This document shows, in pieces, positions 25,592 to 33,988 of a DNA stretch of 64,000 bases. Each line of letters starts with the position of its first letter. The stretch's first letter is position 1. The position numbers were made by a program, and so were the translations under genes. Under the pieces are notes generated by a model. That model saw only the letters and a list, made by a program, of their open reading frames with translations, ran no database searches and was not told the origin of the DNA. This stretch comes from HyVt-477 sp965224605 (GTDB taxonomy: Bacteria; Pseudomonadota; Gammaproteobacteria; Thiotrichales; Thiotrichaceae): positions 266,186-330,185 of the forward strand of contig CBDCZP010000006.1 of assembly GCA_965224605.1 (NCBI GenBank), read 5' to 3'.

Positions 25592-26638
25592 TTAGACAGG
25601 CAGGGAAACCCTATAACGAGTTGCTAACTCTTCAAGCATTGCTGTAGTTGCATGATTGATCGTTAAACCCTTCACTCTATTCTCTTCATATTTTTTCCAG
25701 CGACACTCTCCAGGAAGCAAGACCGGTTTGCTCTCATCCGGTAACCCTGAGACACGTAGTAAACTAATAAAAGACTCCATACGGACGTAATAATCTTCAA
25801 TGGGCATGAGTTTGCCAATATCAATAGCTATAAAAAAATGACCATTATCCCCGCTATCATCGAAGTTTTTATACATCGATTTCACACCATGAGAATAACC
25901 CGCACCGGTGATAATACCACTGAGAATCTCAACCATCAGAGATAACCCATAACCTTTTGCACCTCCAAATGGGAGAATCGTGCCTTTTTCTACAGCGGCA
26001 GGGTCTTTAATATAAGCACCTTGGCTATCAACGGCGATTCCATCGGGTAACTCTTCGCCTTTCTCGATGCATTTTCTAATGCTTGAACCTGCACTGGCAG
26101 AAGTCGCCATATCTAACAACAAACTATGACCATTCTTACGAGGCGCCGAGAACGCAAAAGGGTTGGTGCCAAGTACTGAACTCACACCATTATAGGCAGC
26201 CACTTTGGGAAAGGAGTTACTGGCTACAATGCCGATCATACCTACGGCAGCAGCCTGCTCAATGTAATAAGCCCCGGCTCCAAAAAAATTACTGTCTTTC
26301 ACACCGACAAAAGCAATACCTGTTTTTTTTGCAATATTGATGGCTTCTTCCATGGCTTTGTAGGCAATATAATGCCCCATGCCCTTATTGCCATCTAAAA
26401 CAACCGCGGATGTACTATTAGCCTGAATCGTGTAATGACAGGGAGTATTAACCAAACCTTTTTCAATACGTTCAGTCAAGATAGGCAGTCGCCACACACC
26501 TTGATTATCTCGACCCACAAAATCACACCACACCAGTACATCGGCAAGCACGGTGGCTTCCTCTTTATCTGCACCACTGGCGACCAGAATATCTTTTGCG
26601 AACGTTTGTAATTCTTCTTGTGTGGTTGTTATTTCCAT
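25592..26638 (-). CDS. Ldh2/malate-lactate dehydrogenase family oxidoreductase
   Basis: A 348-residue member of the LDH2/MDH2 family, NAD(P)-dependent 2-hydroxyacid or imine reductases unrelated to classical LDH. Features: ATVLADVLVWCDFVGRDNQG, VGVKDSNFFGAGAYYIEQA, VLGTNPFAFSAP, LLLDMATSASA and GGAKGYGLSLMVEIL. Most members have SNHFG with a catalytic histidine; here the position is Phe (SNFFG). That suggests a changed substrate or activity. It overlaps the upstream ATP-grasp gene by 10 bp. Confidence 0.82.
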   Translation of the reverse strand: MEITTTQEELQTFAKDILVASGADKEEATVLADVLVWCDFVGRDNQGVWRLPILTERIEKGLVNTPCHYTIQANSTSAVVLDGNKGMGHYIAYKAMEEAINIAKKTGIAFVGVKDSNFFGAGAYYIEQAAAVGMIGIVASNSFPKVAAYNGVSSVLGTNPFAFSAPRKNGHSLLLDMATSASAGSSIRKCIEKGEELPDGIAVDSQGAYIKDPAAVEKGTILPFGGAKGYGLSLMVEILSGIITGAGYSHGVKSMYKNFDDSGDNGHFFIAIDIGKLMPIEDYYVRMESFISLLRVSGLPDESKPVLLPGECRWKKYEENRVKGLTINHATTAMLEELATRYRVSLPV

Positions 26639-27834
26639 GGGAGATATTCAAAAAACCAATTACGTAGTAGCACCATAGAAGGCTTTGGGTCGGTAAGGCT
26701 GAAATAAGGGAAAACTGTTGGATAATAAGCAATGCTTTTAACCCATTGTAAGAAGTTAAGTTCACCACGAGCCGCTAACTGATGGTAGGACCTGATATCT
26801 TCTCTTGGATACCAATAGTGCAGGTTTTCTTTATATTCAGTGGCGGTGGACAGTTTAGTACCTGTCAAAAACTGATAGATCATATAAGAAATGTCCATTC
26901 CTGATCGTGTTACCAATTCTTGTCCTGCGGTATAGCGGGCATTGCATTCAATAATTTTGAGCTGACCATCTCGCGGATCCGTCTTGAATTCAACATTAGC
27001 TACCCCTGTAAAACCAATGTTACGAAAAAAATGTTCGCCTGTTTTTGCAGTTTCAGGAAGCCATTTTGTTTCGTGAAAGCAGCCACTACCAAAGTTAGGG
27101 GGAGAGCGTCGAAAAACGCGTTTAGTAAATGTGAACAATGCATGCCCGTCGTCGTCAATATGAGTATAATAGCTACTTAGTAAAGTATCTGGGCCTGGAA
27201 TCAATTCTGAAATCATAAATTCCAGACCTTTTGCTACTACTTCTGTCGCTTTTTCGTGAAGCTCTTCCTTATTGTTAATCTGTAATAATTTCTTTCCATC
27301 AAAGGCCTTTTGAAAAAGATGAGAATGGATTGGCTTAATAATGGCGGGATAAGTAATTTCGTCTTCAATTTTTTCGATATCAGCAAGTGAATCAATATTC
27401 CAAAATTCGGGAATACCAATCCCAGCCTCCTTGGCCATCCTTAGTGTTTCTTGCTTATCAAGCATGGCCTTTTGTAAATGCGGTTTCTGCACATCTAGAA
27501 TATACTTCTCAGCCAATGCTGCATGATTATCGATGATAAATTCAATTCCCTCATCACTACAAGCCAGCATAATACTACCGTCATATTGTTGGCTCTCTTC
27601 GCCTAGCAGGAGTTCCTTAAAATAATCTCTAGGACGCATTCCTTCAGGTACGATAAATTTCCGATCAATAAAGCGTGAATTAAAAGCCTGACAGTTCGGC
27701 GTTGAAGCAACAGATACCGGAATTCCTCTTTTTCCCAAACTGCGAACAATAGATAGTGCATTTTCTAAACCTCCCACAATAATTACGGGGACTTTATTCG
27801 CTGATTTAGCTGTTTTAACTGACTGGGCTGACAT
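26629..27834 (-). CDS. ATP-grasp ligase (carbamoyl-phosphate-synthase-like)
   Basis: A 401-residue ATP-grasp protein. VPVIIVGGLENALSIVRSLG forms the N-terminal Rossmann-like domain. YPAIIKPIHSH carries the ATP-binding lysine, GLEFMISELIPGPD follows, and VANVEFKTD with KIIECNARYTAGQEL holds the metal-binding Glu/Asn. Such stand-alone enzymes form amide or ester bonds through acyl phosphates and often occur in exopolysaccharide clusters. The substrate is unknown. It is third in the operon, 23 bp after the cyanophycin-synthetase-like ligase. Confidence 0.83.
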   Translation of the reverse strand: MSAQSVKTAKSANKVPVIIVGGLENALSIVRSLGKRGIPVSVASTPNCQAFNSRFIDRKFIVPEGMRPRDYFKELLLGEESQQYDGSIMLACSDEGIEFIIDNHAALAEKYILDVQKPHLQKAMLDKQETLRMAKEAGIGIPEFWNIDSLADIEKIEDEITYPAIIKPIHSHLFQKAFDGKKLLQINNKEELHEKATEVVAKGLEFMISELIPGPDTLLSSYYTHIDDDGHALFTFTKRVFRRSPPNFGSGCFHETKWLPETAKTGEHFFRNIGFTGVANVEFKTDPRDGQLKIIECNARYTAGQELVTRSGMDISYMIYQFLTGTKLSTATEYKENLHYWYPREDIRSYHQLAARGELNFLQWVKSIAYYPTVFPYFSLTDPKPSMVLLRNWFFEYLPWK

Positions 27835-27857
27835 AATGGACTCTATTGTTATTGTAT

Positions 27858-28946
27858 TTATCTATTGATGGGGTGGTTTTTCAGAATGTAATCCAGCACC
27901 AGTCCACCAACAGGGAGGATAGCGTCTTCATCTGAAACAAGGGAGTGATGATGCAATCCAGGTGTTGTATTGATTTCATTGATCACACCACCTGTTTCAG
28001 ACAAGGGCTTGGAAATGTCCGTAGTAATCAAATCCAGACCTGCTAGTTCAATACGGTACAACGTAGAAACTTGTCGTCCCATTTCGATAACGTCCGGATG
28101 CACCTGATCCCTAACCACATGGTTTTCATTCTTTGTATTCTGATTAACGACTTTTTTAATCGTTATTTTCTTTCCTGCCGAGGGGACATCGTGCAAAGAA
28201 AGGCTTAGTTCTTTCAGTGTTCTTTTACAATCTGCATCAATTTGAAGAGGGCTAAGCGCCGTCATTGTTTGTGCATTCTCTCTGGCTGTATTTTCCAAGC
28301 TAACAAGTTGTTTTATGGTGTGCTTTCCGTCAGCAATAATGCACGGCGGGTCTCTACGAACCGCATCAATGAATTCTCCGTTTAAAAAGAGTAGCCGATA
28401 AGAATCACCTAATATATGATTTTCTATCAATAGTTGATGACTATATTGTGAAGCATGAATAGCGGCTTGCTTTAGAGCCTCAGGTGTACGTATGTTGACG
28501 GTAACTCCTTGACCTGCCCACGAATCCATTGGTTTGACGACAACATCACCCTTAGTTTGCTGTTGAACCTGTTGCTGGAATAGATAGGCCTTTTCAATAC
28601 TTTCCAGAGTAAACAACTGAGATTGGGGAACAGGAAAACCATCTTCACTCAACAACCGGTAAACCAGAGACTTATCGCCCGCTAGCTCTAAAGAAACAGC
28701 AGTATCAAGCATCACTCTTTCGCCGTGAATAAATGTACAGTTATTGCCTTTCCTTACCAGAAACCAGTCATTCCCTAATGCTTCAATATCGGCATCAATA
28801 GAAGCGACAGACTGCTGCCAAAAATCATCATAGAAACGCTTTCGCAATATTGCAAAGGCGACACGTTGTGCTCTTGCGCGAGGGGAGACTTTATCAGTGA
28901 TTTTTGTTACAAGACGCTTAAGTCGGGTGACTTTGTGTTGCCACAT
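27858..28946 (-). CDS. ATP-grasp amino-acid ligase (cyanophycin-synthetase/RimK-like)
   Basis: A 362-residue ATP-grasp protein resembling the central ligase of cyanophycin synthetase. GDVVVKPMDSWAGQGVTVNI is the ATP-binding loop, SYRLLFLNGEFIDAVRRDPP and DGKHTIKQLV are typical of CphA, and GGVINEINTTPGLHHH near the C-terminus is the metal site. CphA's C-terminal Mur-ligase half is missing, so it is not a cyanophycin synthetase. It probably forms a single amide bond with an amino acid. It starts 6 bp after the RraA-like gene. Confidence 0.83.
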   Translation of the reverse strand: MWQHKVTRLKRLVTKITDKVSPRARAQRVAFAILRKRFYDDFWQQSVASIDADIEALGNDWFLVRKGNNCTFIHGERVMLDTAVSLELAGDKSLVYRLLSEDGFPVPQSQLFTLESIEKAYLFQQQVQQQTKGDVVVKPMDSWAGQGVTVNIRTPEALKQAAIHASQYSHQLLIENHILGDSYRLLFLNGEFIDAVRRDPPCIIADGKHTIKQLVSLENTARENAQTMTALSPLQIDADCKRTLKELSLSLHDVPSAGKKITIKKVVNQNTKNENHVVRDQVHPDVIEMGRQVSTLYRIELAGLDLITTDISKPLSETGGVINEINTTPGLHHHSLVSDEDAILPVGGLVLDYILKNHPINR

Positions 28947-28952
28947 GAGCTT

Positions 28953-29663
28953 TTATTCTCCGAGAGAGCAGTTGCTCTGCTTGAGCATGTCATCAACCCA
29001 GGCATTTGAAAAGATACCTTGTTTGACTTGTGCAACATATTTTTCAAGATTCGCTTTTTGGATATGAAGCCGTTCCAGAATATCTTCCGCAAAATCCTTA
29101 CGGATAACCACAACGCCGTTCTCATCGCCACGAATAATATCTCCTGGGTTGACGACAATACCACCACAAGAGATGGAATAGCCTAGTTCTCCTGGGCCAC
29201 GATGCAAGGGTCCGATAGGGGTAATACCTGTTGCATAAACCGGCAATCCTGTTTCTCTAATCCCTTCAACATCTCGAACCAAACCATCAATGACAAAAGC
29301 CTGAATGCCAATGTGCTTCGCTTTATTAGAGACCAGATCACCTAAAACCGCATGACTTCTGTTGCCCGAAGTATCCACAACAACAATATCGCCAGGCTTG
29401 GCAATATCAAGCGCTTTATGCACCATCAAGTTGTCACCTGGAAATACTTTTACTGTGCAGGCAGGTCCACAAATCTCTTTACCGTTTGATATATTATGAA
29501 TATCTGACGACATGGTATAGAGGCGATTAATTAAGTCTGAAATGTCGGGAGTCGGGTATTTACTAAACTCATCTATAAGCTCAGGATCTGGTCGGTCTAT
29601 TTCTTTGCGAACCCTAAAACCTGGTCCACAATGCATTTCAGTTGTACTAGGTCTTCCAGCCAT
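28953..29663 (-). CDS. RraA/HMG-aldolase-like protein
   Basis: A 236-residue protein of the RraA-like family (4-hydroxy-4-methyl-2-oxoglutarate aldolase / oxaloacetate decarboxylase, older name dimethylmenaquinone methyltransferase). The central motifs are present: GDIVVVDTSGNRSHAVLGDL, AKHIGIQAFVIDGLVRDVEG and ISCGGIVVNPGDIIRGDENG with the metal-binding Asp. The enzyme-type rather than the RNase-E-inhibitor subgroup is likely because of length and the GVVVIRKDFA ending. First gene of the six-gene operon, about 118 nt downstream of the promoter start. Confidence 0.84.
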   Translation of the reverse strand: MAGRPSTTEMHCGPGFRVRKEIDRPDPELIDEFSKYPTPDISDLINRLYTMSSDIHNISNGKEICGPACTVKVFPGDNLMVHKALDIAKPGDIVVVDTSGNRSHAVLGDLVSNKAKHIGIQAFVIDGLVRDVEGIRETGLPVYATGITPIGPLHRGPGELGYSISCGGIVVNPGDIIRGDENGVVVIRKDFAEDILERLHIQKANLEKYVAQVKQGIFSNAWVDDMLKQSNCSLGE

Positions 29664-29787
29664 TTTTCTCTCCCGTTTATTATTGGGTCTTAACCTTTGT
29701 TATTGAAAAAGCTGCTTAACAGCATTATGGGAATAAACATATTACATATAATTCAACAGCTTATTTAATTTTGATTGTATCTCGCTT

Positions 29788-29816
29788 ATTATATTGGCTT
29801 AAGAAATAAGGGTCAA
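29788..29816 (-). promoter_or_regulatory. Strong sigma70-type promoter for the six-gene operon
   Basis: On the minus strand TTGACC (29811-29816) and a perfect TATAAT (29788-29793) are separated by 17 bp. Transcription would begin near 29781 and run through 29663-22672. No operator-like palindrome was recognised around it. Confidence 0.72.
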
Positions 29817-29928
29817 TGTTAGTGGGATGATTGGACTGGATTTGAATAGTATAGAAAGTAGAATGCGATAACCTCATAACCCCGTATCTATCATCAATGT
29901 CCGTTAAACCGAAGGCAGATGACTTTCA

Positions 29929-30450
29929 TTAAGGTTTTATTTCAATCATTATTTCTTCAGGTCGATGGAAGTCTGGATCATCGCTAGTTAACTTATTCAA
30001 GCTGATATATTGTATGGGTCGTTTACCCAAGATAAAACATACATTATGTGTCCACGCTTCATCCCCCAATATATCAACTAAAAACGCTTCAGGAACTTCA
30101 AGCTCTGCTTGCCAACTGTTTTGTTGCCTTGATGATCTAGTAGTAATTTCGGTAAGTTCTGGTAATAGATTCATGTCGCGTTGTCTGGCTCCGCTAAAAA
30201 CCATTAACCACCAAGCTCCATTCGAGGATAAATTCCATTCCAGATATCGCTTCGTTCTGGAGCTTACGATAAACCATTCAGCAACGTCTTGCTCCCAAAG
30301 CCCTTCTTTATATCCATGAGGTTGTGCGAATGATGTTTTCTCAGGTGGAATGTGTACCTCTACTTTGAATATCCACTTCTCGGATTTAATAACTTCAAAG
30401 CCTACTTTTGGACAACAGCGGCCATACCAGTCTCTTGTTAAATACTTCAC
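29929..30450 (-). CDS. CBM9-like carbohydrate-binding domain protein
   Basis: A 173-residue protein without a signal peptide. Residues around WEQDVAEWFIVSSRTKRYLEWNLSSNGAWWLMVFSGARQRD resemble the family-9 carbohydrate-binding fold found in small stand-alone bacterial proteins. The tail WTHNVCFILGKRPIQYIS fits the same fold. A function cannot be read. Its start overlaps the apbE stop by 4 bp, so it is the last gene of the yigZ-apbE unit. Confidence 0.55.
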   Translation of the reverse strand: MKYLTRDWYGRCCPKVGFEVIKSEKWIFKVEVHIPPEKTSFAQPHGYKEGLWEQDVAEWFIVSSRTKRYLEWNLSSNGAWWLMVFSGARQRDMNLLPELTEITTRSSRQQNSWQAELEVPEAFLVDILGDEAWTHNVCFILGKRPIQYISLNKLTSDDPDFHRPEEIMIEIKP

Positions 30451-31478
30451 TGAATCCTTAATGTTGAAACCACACGAAAGCCGTCAATCGTTCGAATAAC
30501 CATGTAGACCTGTACCCCTTGTTGTTGCGAAAAGACCAAGCCTTTTTGTTCTCCTAGTACCATTATCGCAGTTGCTAAAGCATCCGCGATCATTGCGGAT
30601 TCATGTAAAACGGTTACTGAGGCTAGTTGATGGGTGACTGGCTTGCCTGTTTTAGGGTCTATGGTATGGCTGTAACGTACGCCTTTTTCTTCAAAATAAT
30701 TGTGATAGTCACCTGATGTTGCTACGGCTATATTCTCTAACGAGATGATCTGTTGTGCGAGCCTGCTGTTACTATTTGTCTGCCGAAGCATGGGTTTTTC
30801 AATCGCAATTTGCCATCTTTCAGCCTTTGGGTTTCTTCCTTTTACTTTTAATTCCCCCCCTATATCAACCAGGTAATTTTGAACCCCTAGTTGTTCTAAT
30901 AACGCGGCAATTCTATCTACACCATAACCTTTGGCAATTGCAGAAAGGTCTATGCTCAACAATGGAATCGCTTTTACTAGCTGTGGTGGGTTTTCTATGA
31001 TGGTTAAATGATGATAGCCGGTATTTTTCTGCGCTTGTTTAATAGTTTCTTCACTGGGCTTATTGAGTATTATCTTTGAACCAAACCCCCAAAGGCTCAC
31101 CAATGGCGCAACCGTAATATCAAAGGCTCCGTTGCTTTGTTCACTCAGGATATTTGCCGCTTCTACCACTTTGACGACAGCCTCAGTAACGTTGAAAGGC
31201 TCAGTGCTTTGATGACTATTAAATTGGCTAATTTCAGAATCGGAAATGTATGTTGAGAACTGTTGATTAATGGCTAATAGCTCTTGCTTGATTAATTGAT
31301 CAAGTATGTTTTTGTCTACCGTCTCAGAGTCGACAACCGTCACATGCCAAAACGTCCCCATTGTTTGACCTTGAAGCTTAATGATGGGTTTTTTTGTTGT
31401 GCTTGAGCAGCTTAAAAGAACTGCGGAAATACATAGCCCGGTGAGGATTAAAGCAAGGAATGAAGTAAGGCTTCGCAC
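30447..31478 (-). CDS. apbE: FAD:protein FMN transferase (ApbE family lipoprotein)
   Basis: Attaches FMN covalently to a threonine in flavoproteins such as RnfG/NqrC and RnfD/NqrB, outside the inner membrane. I chose the GTG at 31478 because GAGGATTAACAGC gives a ribosome-binding site and the resulting 343-residue protein has a clean lipoprotein signal (ISAVLLSC, Cys24). An ATG 20 codons upstream would overlap yigZ by 56 bp and add an unlikely N-terminus. Motifs: QTMGTFWHV, DITVAPLVSLWGFG, IDLSAIAKGYGVD, YLVDIGGELKVKG and SHTIDPKTGKP. Confidence 0.92.
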   Translation of the reverse strand: MRSLTSFLALILTGLCISAVLLSCSSTTKKPIIKLQGQTMGTFWHVTVVDSETVDKNILDQLIKQELLAINQQFSTYISDSEISQFNSHQSTEPFNVTEAVVKVVEAANILSEQSNGAFDITVAPLVSLWGFGSKIILNKPSEETIKQAQKNTGYHHLTIIENPPQLVKAIPLLSIDLSAIAKGYGVDRIAALLEQLGVQNYLVDIGGELKVKGRNPKAERWQIAIEKPMLRQTNSNSRLAQQIISLENIAVATSGDYHNYFEEKGVRYSHTIDPKTGKPVTHQLASVTVLHESAMIADALATAIMVLGEQKGLVFSQQQGVQVYMVIRTIDGFRVVSTLRIQ

Positions 31479-31482
31479 GCTG

Positions 31483-32076
31483 TTAATCCTCTTCCATTGG
31501 TAAAATACTATGCGGTAATTTTTGCAAAAAAGTTTCAACGTTTACCGAGGGTAGCTGACACCATGCCGTTACTTGTTGCCCATATTCAATCGTTTTTAGT
31601 TGGCCTTCAGTGTCTTCTAACCAATGGCGCAGGGTGTTTTCTTCTGCAAAAGGTAGCGTTAGCTTCACACATTGTAACGGGACATTGTGAATAAACTCGA
31701 TTTGCTTTATAGCTTCAGAAGTTGCGGTAGAATAGGCACGAACCAAGCCACCGGCTCCCAGTTTGATACCTCCAAAATAACGTATAACAACGGCGGCAAT
31801 CTCACCGGCATCGCTATGTTGTAATACATTTAGGATAGGCTTGCCGGCTGTGCCCGTTGGCTCACCATCATCAAACATGGATTGTTCGGAGTTGCTCGGT
31901 TGACCCGCGATATAAGCCCAGCAGACATGTCTGGCATCGGGGTATTCGGTATTTATTTCTGCAAACCATTGTCTGGCCTGTTTGGCTGATTCAATATGCT
32001 TTATTTTAGAAATAAAGCGACTTCGTTTTACTTCGTGCTGGTAACTGCTCATGCCTACGGGTTTTAAATATTCCAC
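31483..32076 (-). CDS. yigZ: YigZ/IMPACT family protein
   Basis: A 197-residue member of the UPF0029/IMPACT family. RFISKIKHIESAKQARQWF, DARHVCWAYI, DDGEPTGTAGKPIL and VIRYFGGIKLGAGGLVRAY are the conserved signatures. Eukaryotic IMPACT regulates GCN2; the bacterial role is uncertain. It ends 4 bp before the GTG start of apbE and begins 32 bp downstream of the rhodanese-metallohydrolase gene. Confidence 0.9.
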   Translation of the reverse strand: MEYLKPVGMSSYQHEVKRSRFISKIKHIESAKQARQWFAEINTEYPDARHVCWAYIAGQPSNSEQSMFDDGEPTGTAGKPILNVLQHSDAGEIAAVVIRYFGGIKLGAGGLVRAYSTATSEAIKQIEFIHNVPLQCVKLTLPFAEENTLRHWLEDTEGQLKTIEYGQQVTAWCQLPSVNVETFLQKLPHSILPMEED

Positions 32077-32108
32077 GGGTTATAATTACTCAAAAGCTAT
32101 TCAAACGG

Positions 32109-33458
32109 CTACTCAAATTCCATGGCTCGAAATATTCGTCCGGCATTCTGTTTGTAGAGTATTTTGTAAGTAGGCAAGTGCGCATAGGCAGATTGATCTA
32201 TCTCATAGGCATCTTGTAGTTCGCCACCGTCTTCAACGACTTTACTGATTTGTTCTCGCATGTAGACAAGGTAGTCTTTGGTGTATTGGGTTACTTCTTG
32301 CATATTGGTGGCTACACCATGACCGGGAATAACAGACTTCGCCTTGAGTGCGGCAAACTTTTCCCATGTCTCTAGCCATGCTCCCGTATCCGTATGTTCA
32401 AACACAGGCAATAGACGTTGGTGAAAAGCCATATCGCCGGTAATAATCAAACTTTCTTGTGGCAACCAGACCATAATGTCGCCCGGACTATGCGAGGGAC
32501 CAAGATGTAGCAACTCAATTTTGACACCCCCCAAGGTAATTTCCATTTTCTCATCAAAGGTTTTGTCAGGCATTGTCAGTTTTGTACCTAATGCCTTGTC
32601 TTTTCTGACTTGTTGCATTAAGTCCAACACATCCGCGCCGTATTTTTTTATCTCTTCGGCTGTTTCTTGATGGGCAATAACCGGCACTCCCAAATCTTGC
32701 CAATAATTCGAACCCAGCATGGCATGACCTTGACCGTTTTCTAGCACCACATATTTGACCGGTTTATCGGTTATTTTTTTGATTTCTTCATGCAGTGCTT
32801 TGGCTAAAAGATAGTTATCTCCTGCATTGACAACTAACACACCTTCATCGGTAACCACAAAAGACAGGTTATTGTTGTGTCCAGAATTGGCATAGGAAGC
32901 AGGAGCTGTTTCACCGATGGCAGAATAAACACCTTCGATCACCTTTACAGGTTTGCTGTACAGCATTGAATGGGGTGCTGCATCGGGTGTTTTAATGGGG
33001 AGTTTTGATTTTTTCCAGCCGATGAATGCATCTTTATAATTCGATACATCGGTATAGCCCATTTCTTTGAGTGTCTTGGCGGCAAGTGGGCTACGTATAT
33101 TGTTTCCACAATAAACGACTATGGGCGTGCCTAAATTAGCCACTTCATCTTTAATACGGAATTCCAGCCAGCCACGTGGAATATTGATTTCATTGGGATG
33201 ATCTATTGAGCCGCCGAGAACAATGATTTCCTCCCCTGGTGTTCTAACGTCTATAAGAACGAGGTCGTTATTATTTTTTATCTTTTCTTGTAAGGTTTGT
33301 GTATCTATATCGAGCAAAGCCAAAGCCGTATTATTTTTTTCTGTAATAGCTTCAGCAAACAATACGGGGCTTGATAGTAAGCCGAGATATAATCCAAGTA
33401 TTAACAGTGCTCTTGATGTCTTCGATGCACTCGTAATCGTCTGTTTTTTTTCTCGCAT
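32109..33458 (-). CDS. Exported rhodanese fused to metallo-beta-lactamase-fold domain with altered metal site
   Basis: The 449-residue protein has an N-terminal signal segment (about residues 17-36). A rhodanese domain follows, with Cys117 in VVYCGNNIRSPLAA. The MBL-fold domain runs from about 170 to 449. The usual HxHxDH motif is replaced by NGQGHA (241-246), though the later ligands look retained: His323 in GPSHSPGD, Asp342 in TGDMAF and His380 in IPGHG. Relatives include sulfur dioxygenases and quinoprotein-relay hydrolases. It may transfer or bind sulfur with reduced metal binding. The rhodanese part is closely similar to the gene upstream. Confidence 0.8.
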   Translation of the reverse strand: MREKKQTITSASKTSRALLILGLYLGLLSSPVLFAEAITEKNNTALALLDIDTQTLQEKIKNNNDLVLIDVRTPGEEIIVLGGSIDHPNEINIPRGWLEFRIKDEVANLGTPIVVYCGNNIRSPLAAKTLKEMGYTDVSNYKDAFIGWKKSKLPIKTPDAAPHSMLYSKPVKVIEGVYSAIGETAPASYANSGHNNNLSFVVTDEGVLVVNAGDNYLLAKALHEEIKKITDKPVKYVVLENGQGHAMLGSNYWQDLGVPVIAHQETAEEIKKYGADVLDLMQQVRKDKALGTKLTMPDKTFDEKMEITLGGVKIELLHLGPSHSPGDIMVWLPQESLIITGDMAFHQRLLPVFEHTDTGAWLETWEKFAALKAKSVIPGHGVATNMQEVTQYTKDYLVYMREQISKVVEDGGELQDAYEIDQSAYAHLPTYKILYKQNAGRIFRAMEFE

Positions 33459-33526
33459 TGGGTACGACCTGTTTCATTTCTTCGTAGACTTATCATAGAT
33501 TAATTCTTAAGTTCACGCCGAATATT

Positions 33527-33988
33527 CTACGGTTTTGCAATCGGCAATTTAGCTTTTTTCCAACCCAAAAAACCATCCGAATAGTTACGTACATGGGTAT
33601 AGCCCATTTTCGTTAAAGTATGCGCAGCAAGGGGGCTTCTGATATTGCCGCCGCAATAAACGACAATCGGCGTATCTTTGTTTTGAGCATGTTTGCCTAT
33701 TCTAAATTCTAGCCAGCCCCTCACAATATTTACATTTTGAGTGGCATCAATCGCGCCACCCATGGATTTTATTTCGCCAAAAGTACGGATATCTACGAGT
33801 ACCAGATCAGGGTTGGAATCAATCTCTTGCTTTAATTCAGCCGTGCTGATGTTCTTGACTGAAGCTGCAATCTCTTTAACCAGCTGATTGCCGCTTTTGA
33901 TACCGGCAACTTCAGCATTGGTTACTGTCGATATCATTAATGTCAGGCTGAATAACATTCCTGTCAATACGCTGTGTTTAGTCTTCAT
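33527..33988 (-). CDS. Periplasmic single-domain rhodanese
   Basis: A 153-residue protein with a signal peptide (about residues 1-25) and a rhodanese domain with the sulfur-carrying Cys112 in VVYCGGNIRSPLAA. The stretch RGWLEFRIG..DTPIVVYCG and YTHVRNYSDGFLGWKKAKLP repeats almost residue for residue in the neighbouring rhodanese-MBL protein, so the domains are recent paralogs. The start overlaps the sulP stop by 11 bp. Likely carries sulfane sulfur in the periplasm; partner unknown. Confidence 0.85.
   Translation of the reverse strand: MKTKHSVLTGMLFSLTLMISTVTNAEVAGIKSGNQLVKEIAASVKNISTAELKQEIDSNPDLVLVDIRTFGEIKSMGGAIDATQNVNIVRGWLEFRIGKHAQNKDTPIVVYCGGNIRSPLAAHTLTKMGYTHVRNYSDGFLGWKKAKLPIAKP

Noticed and set aside
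27858..28946. Calling the ATP-grasp protein a cyanophycin synthetase
   Set aside because: It lacks the Mur-ligase-like C-terminal half; only the ATP-grasp half is similar.
30447..31538. Upstream ATG for apbE at 31538
   Set aside because: It would overlap yigZ by 56 bp and spoil the lipoprotein signal; the GTG at 31478 has a ribosome-binding site.
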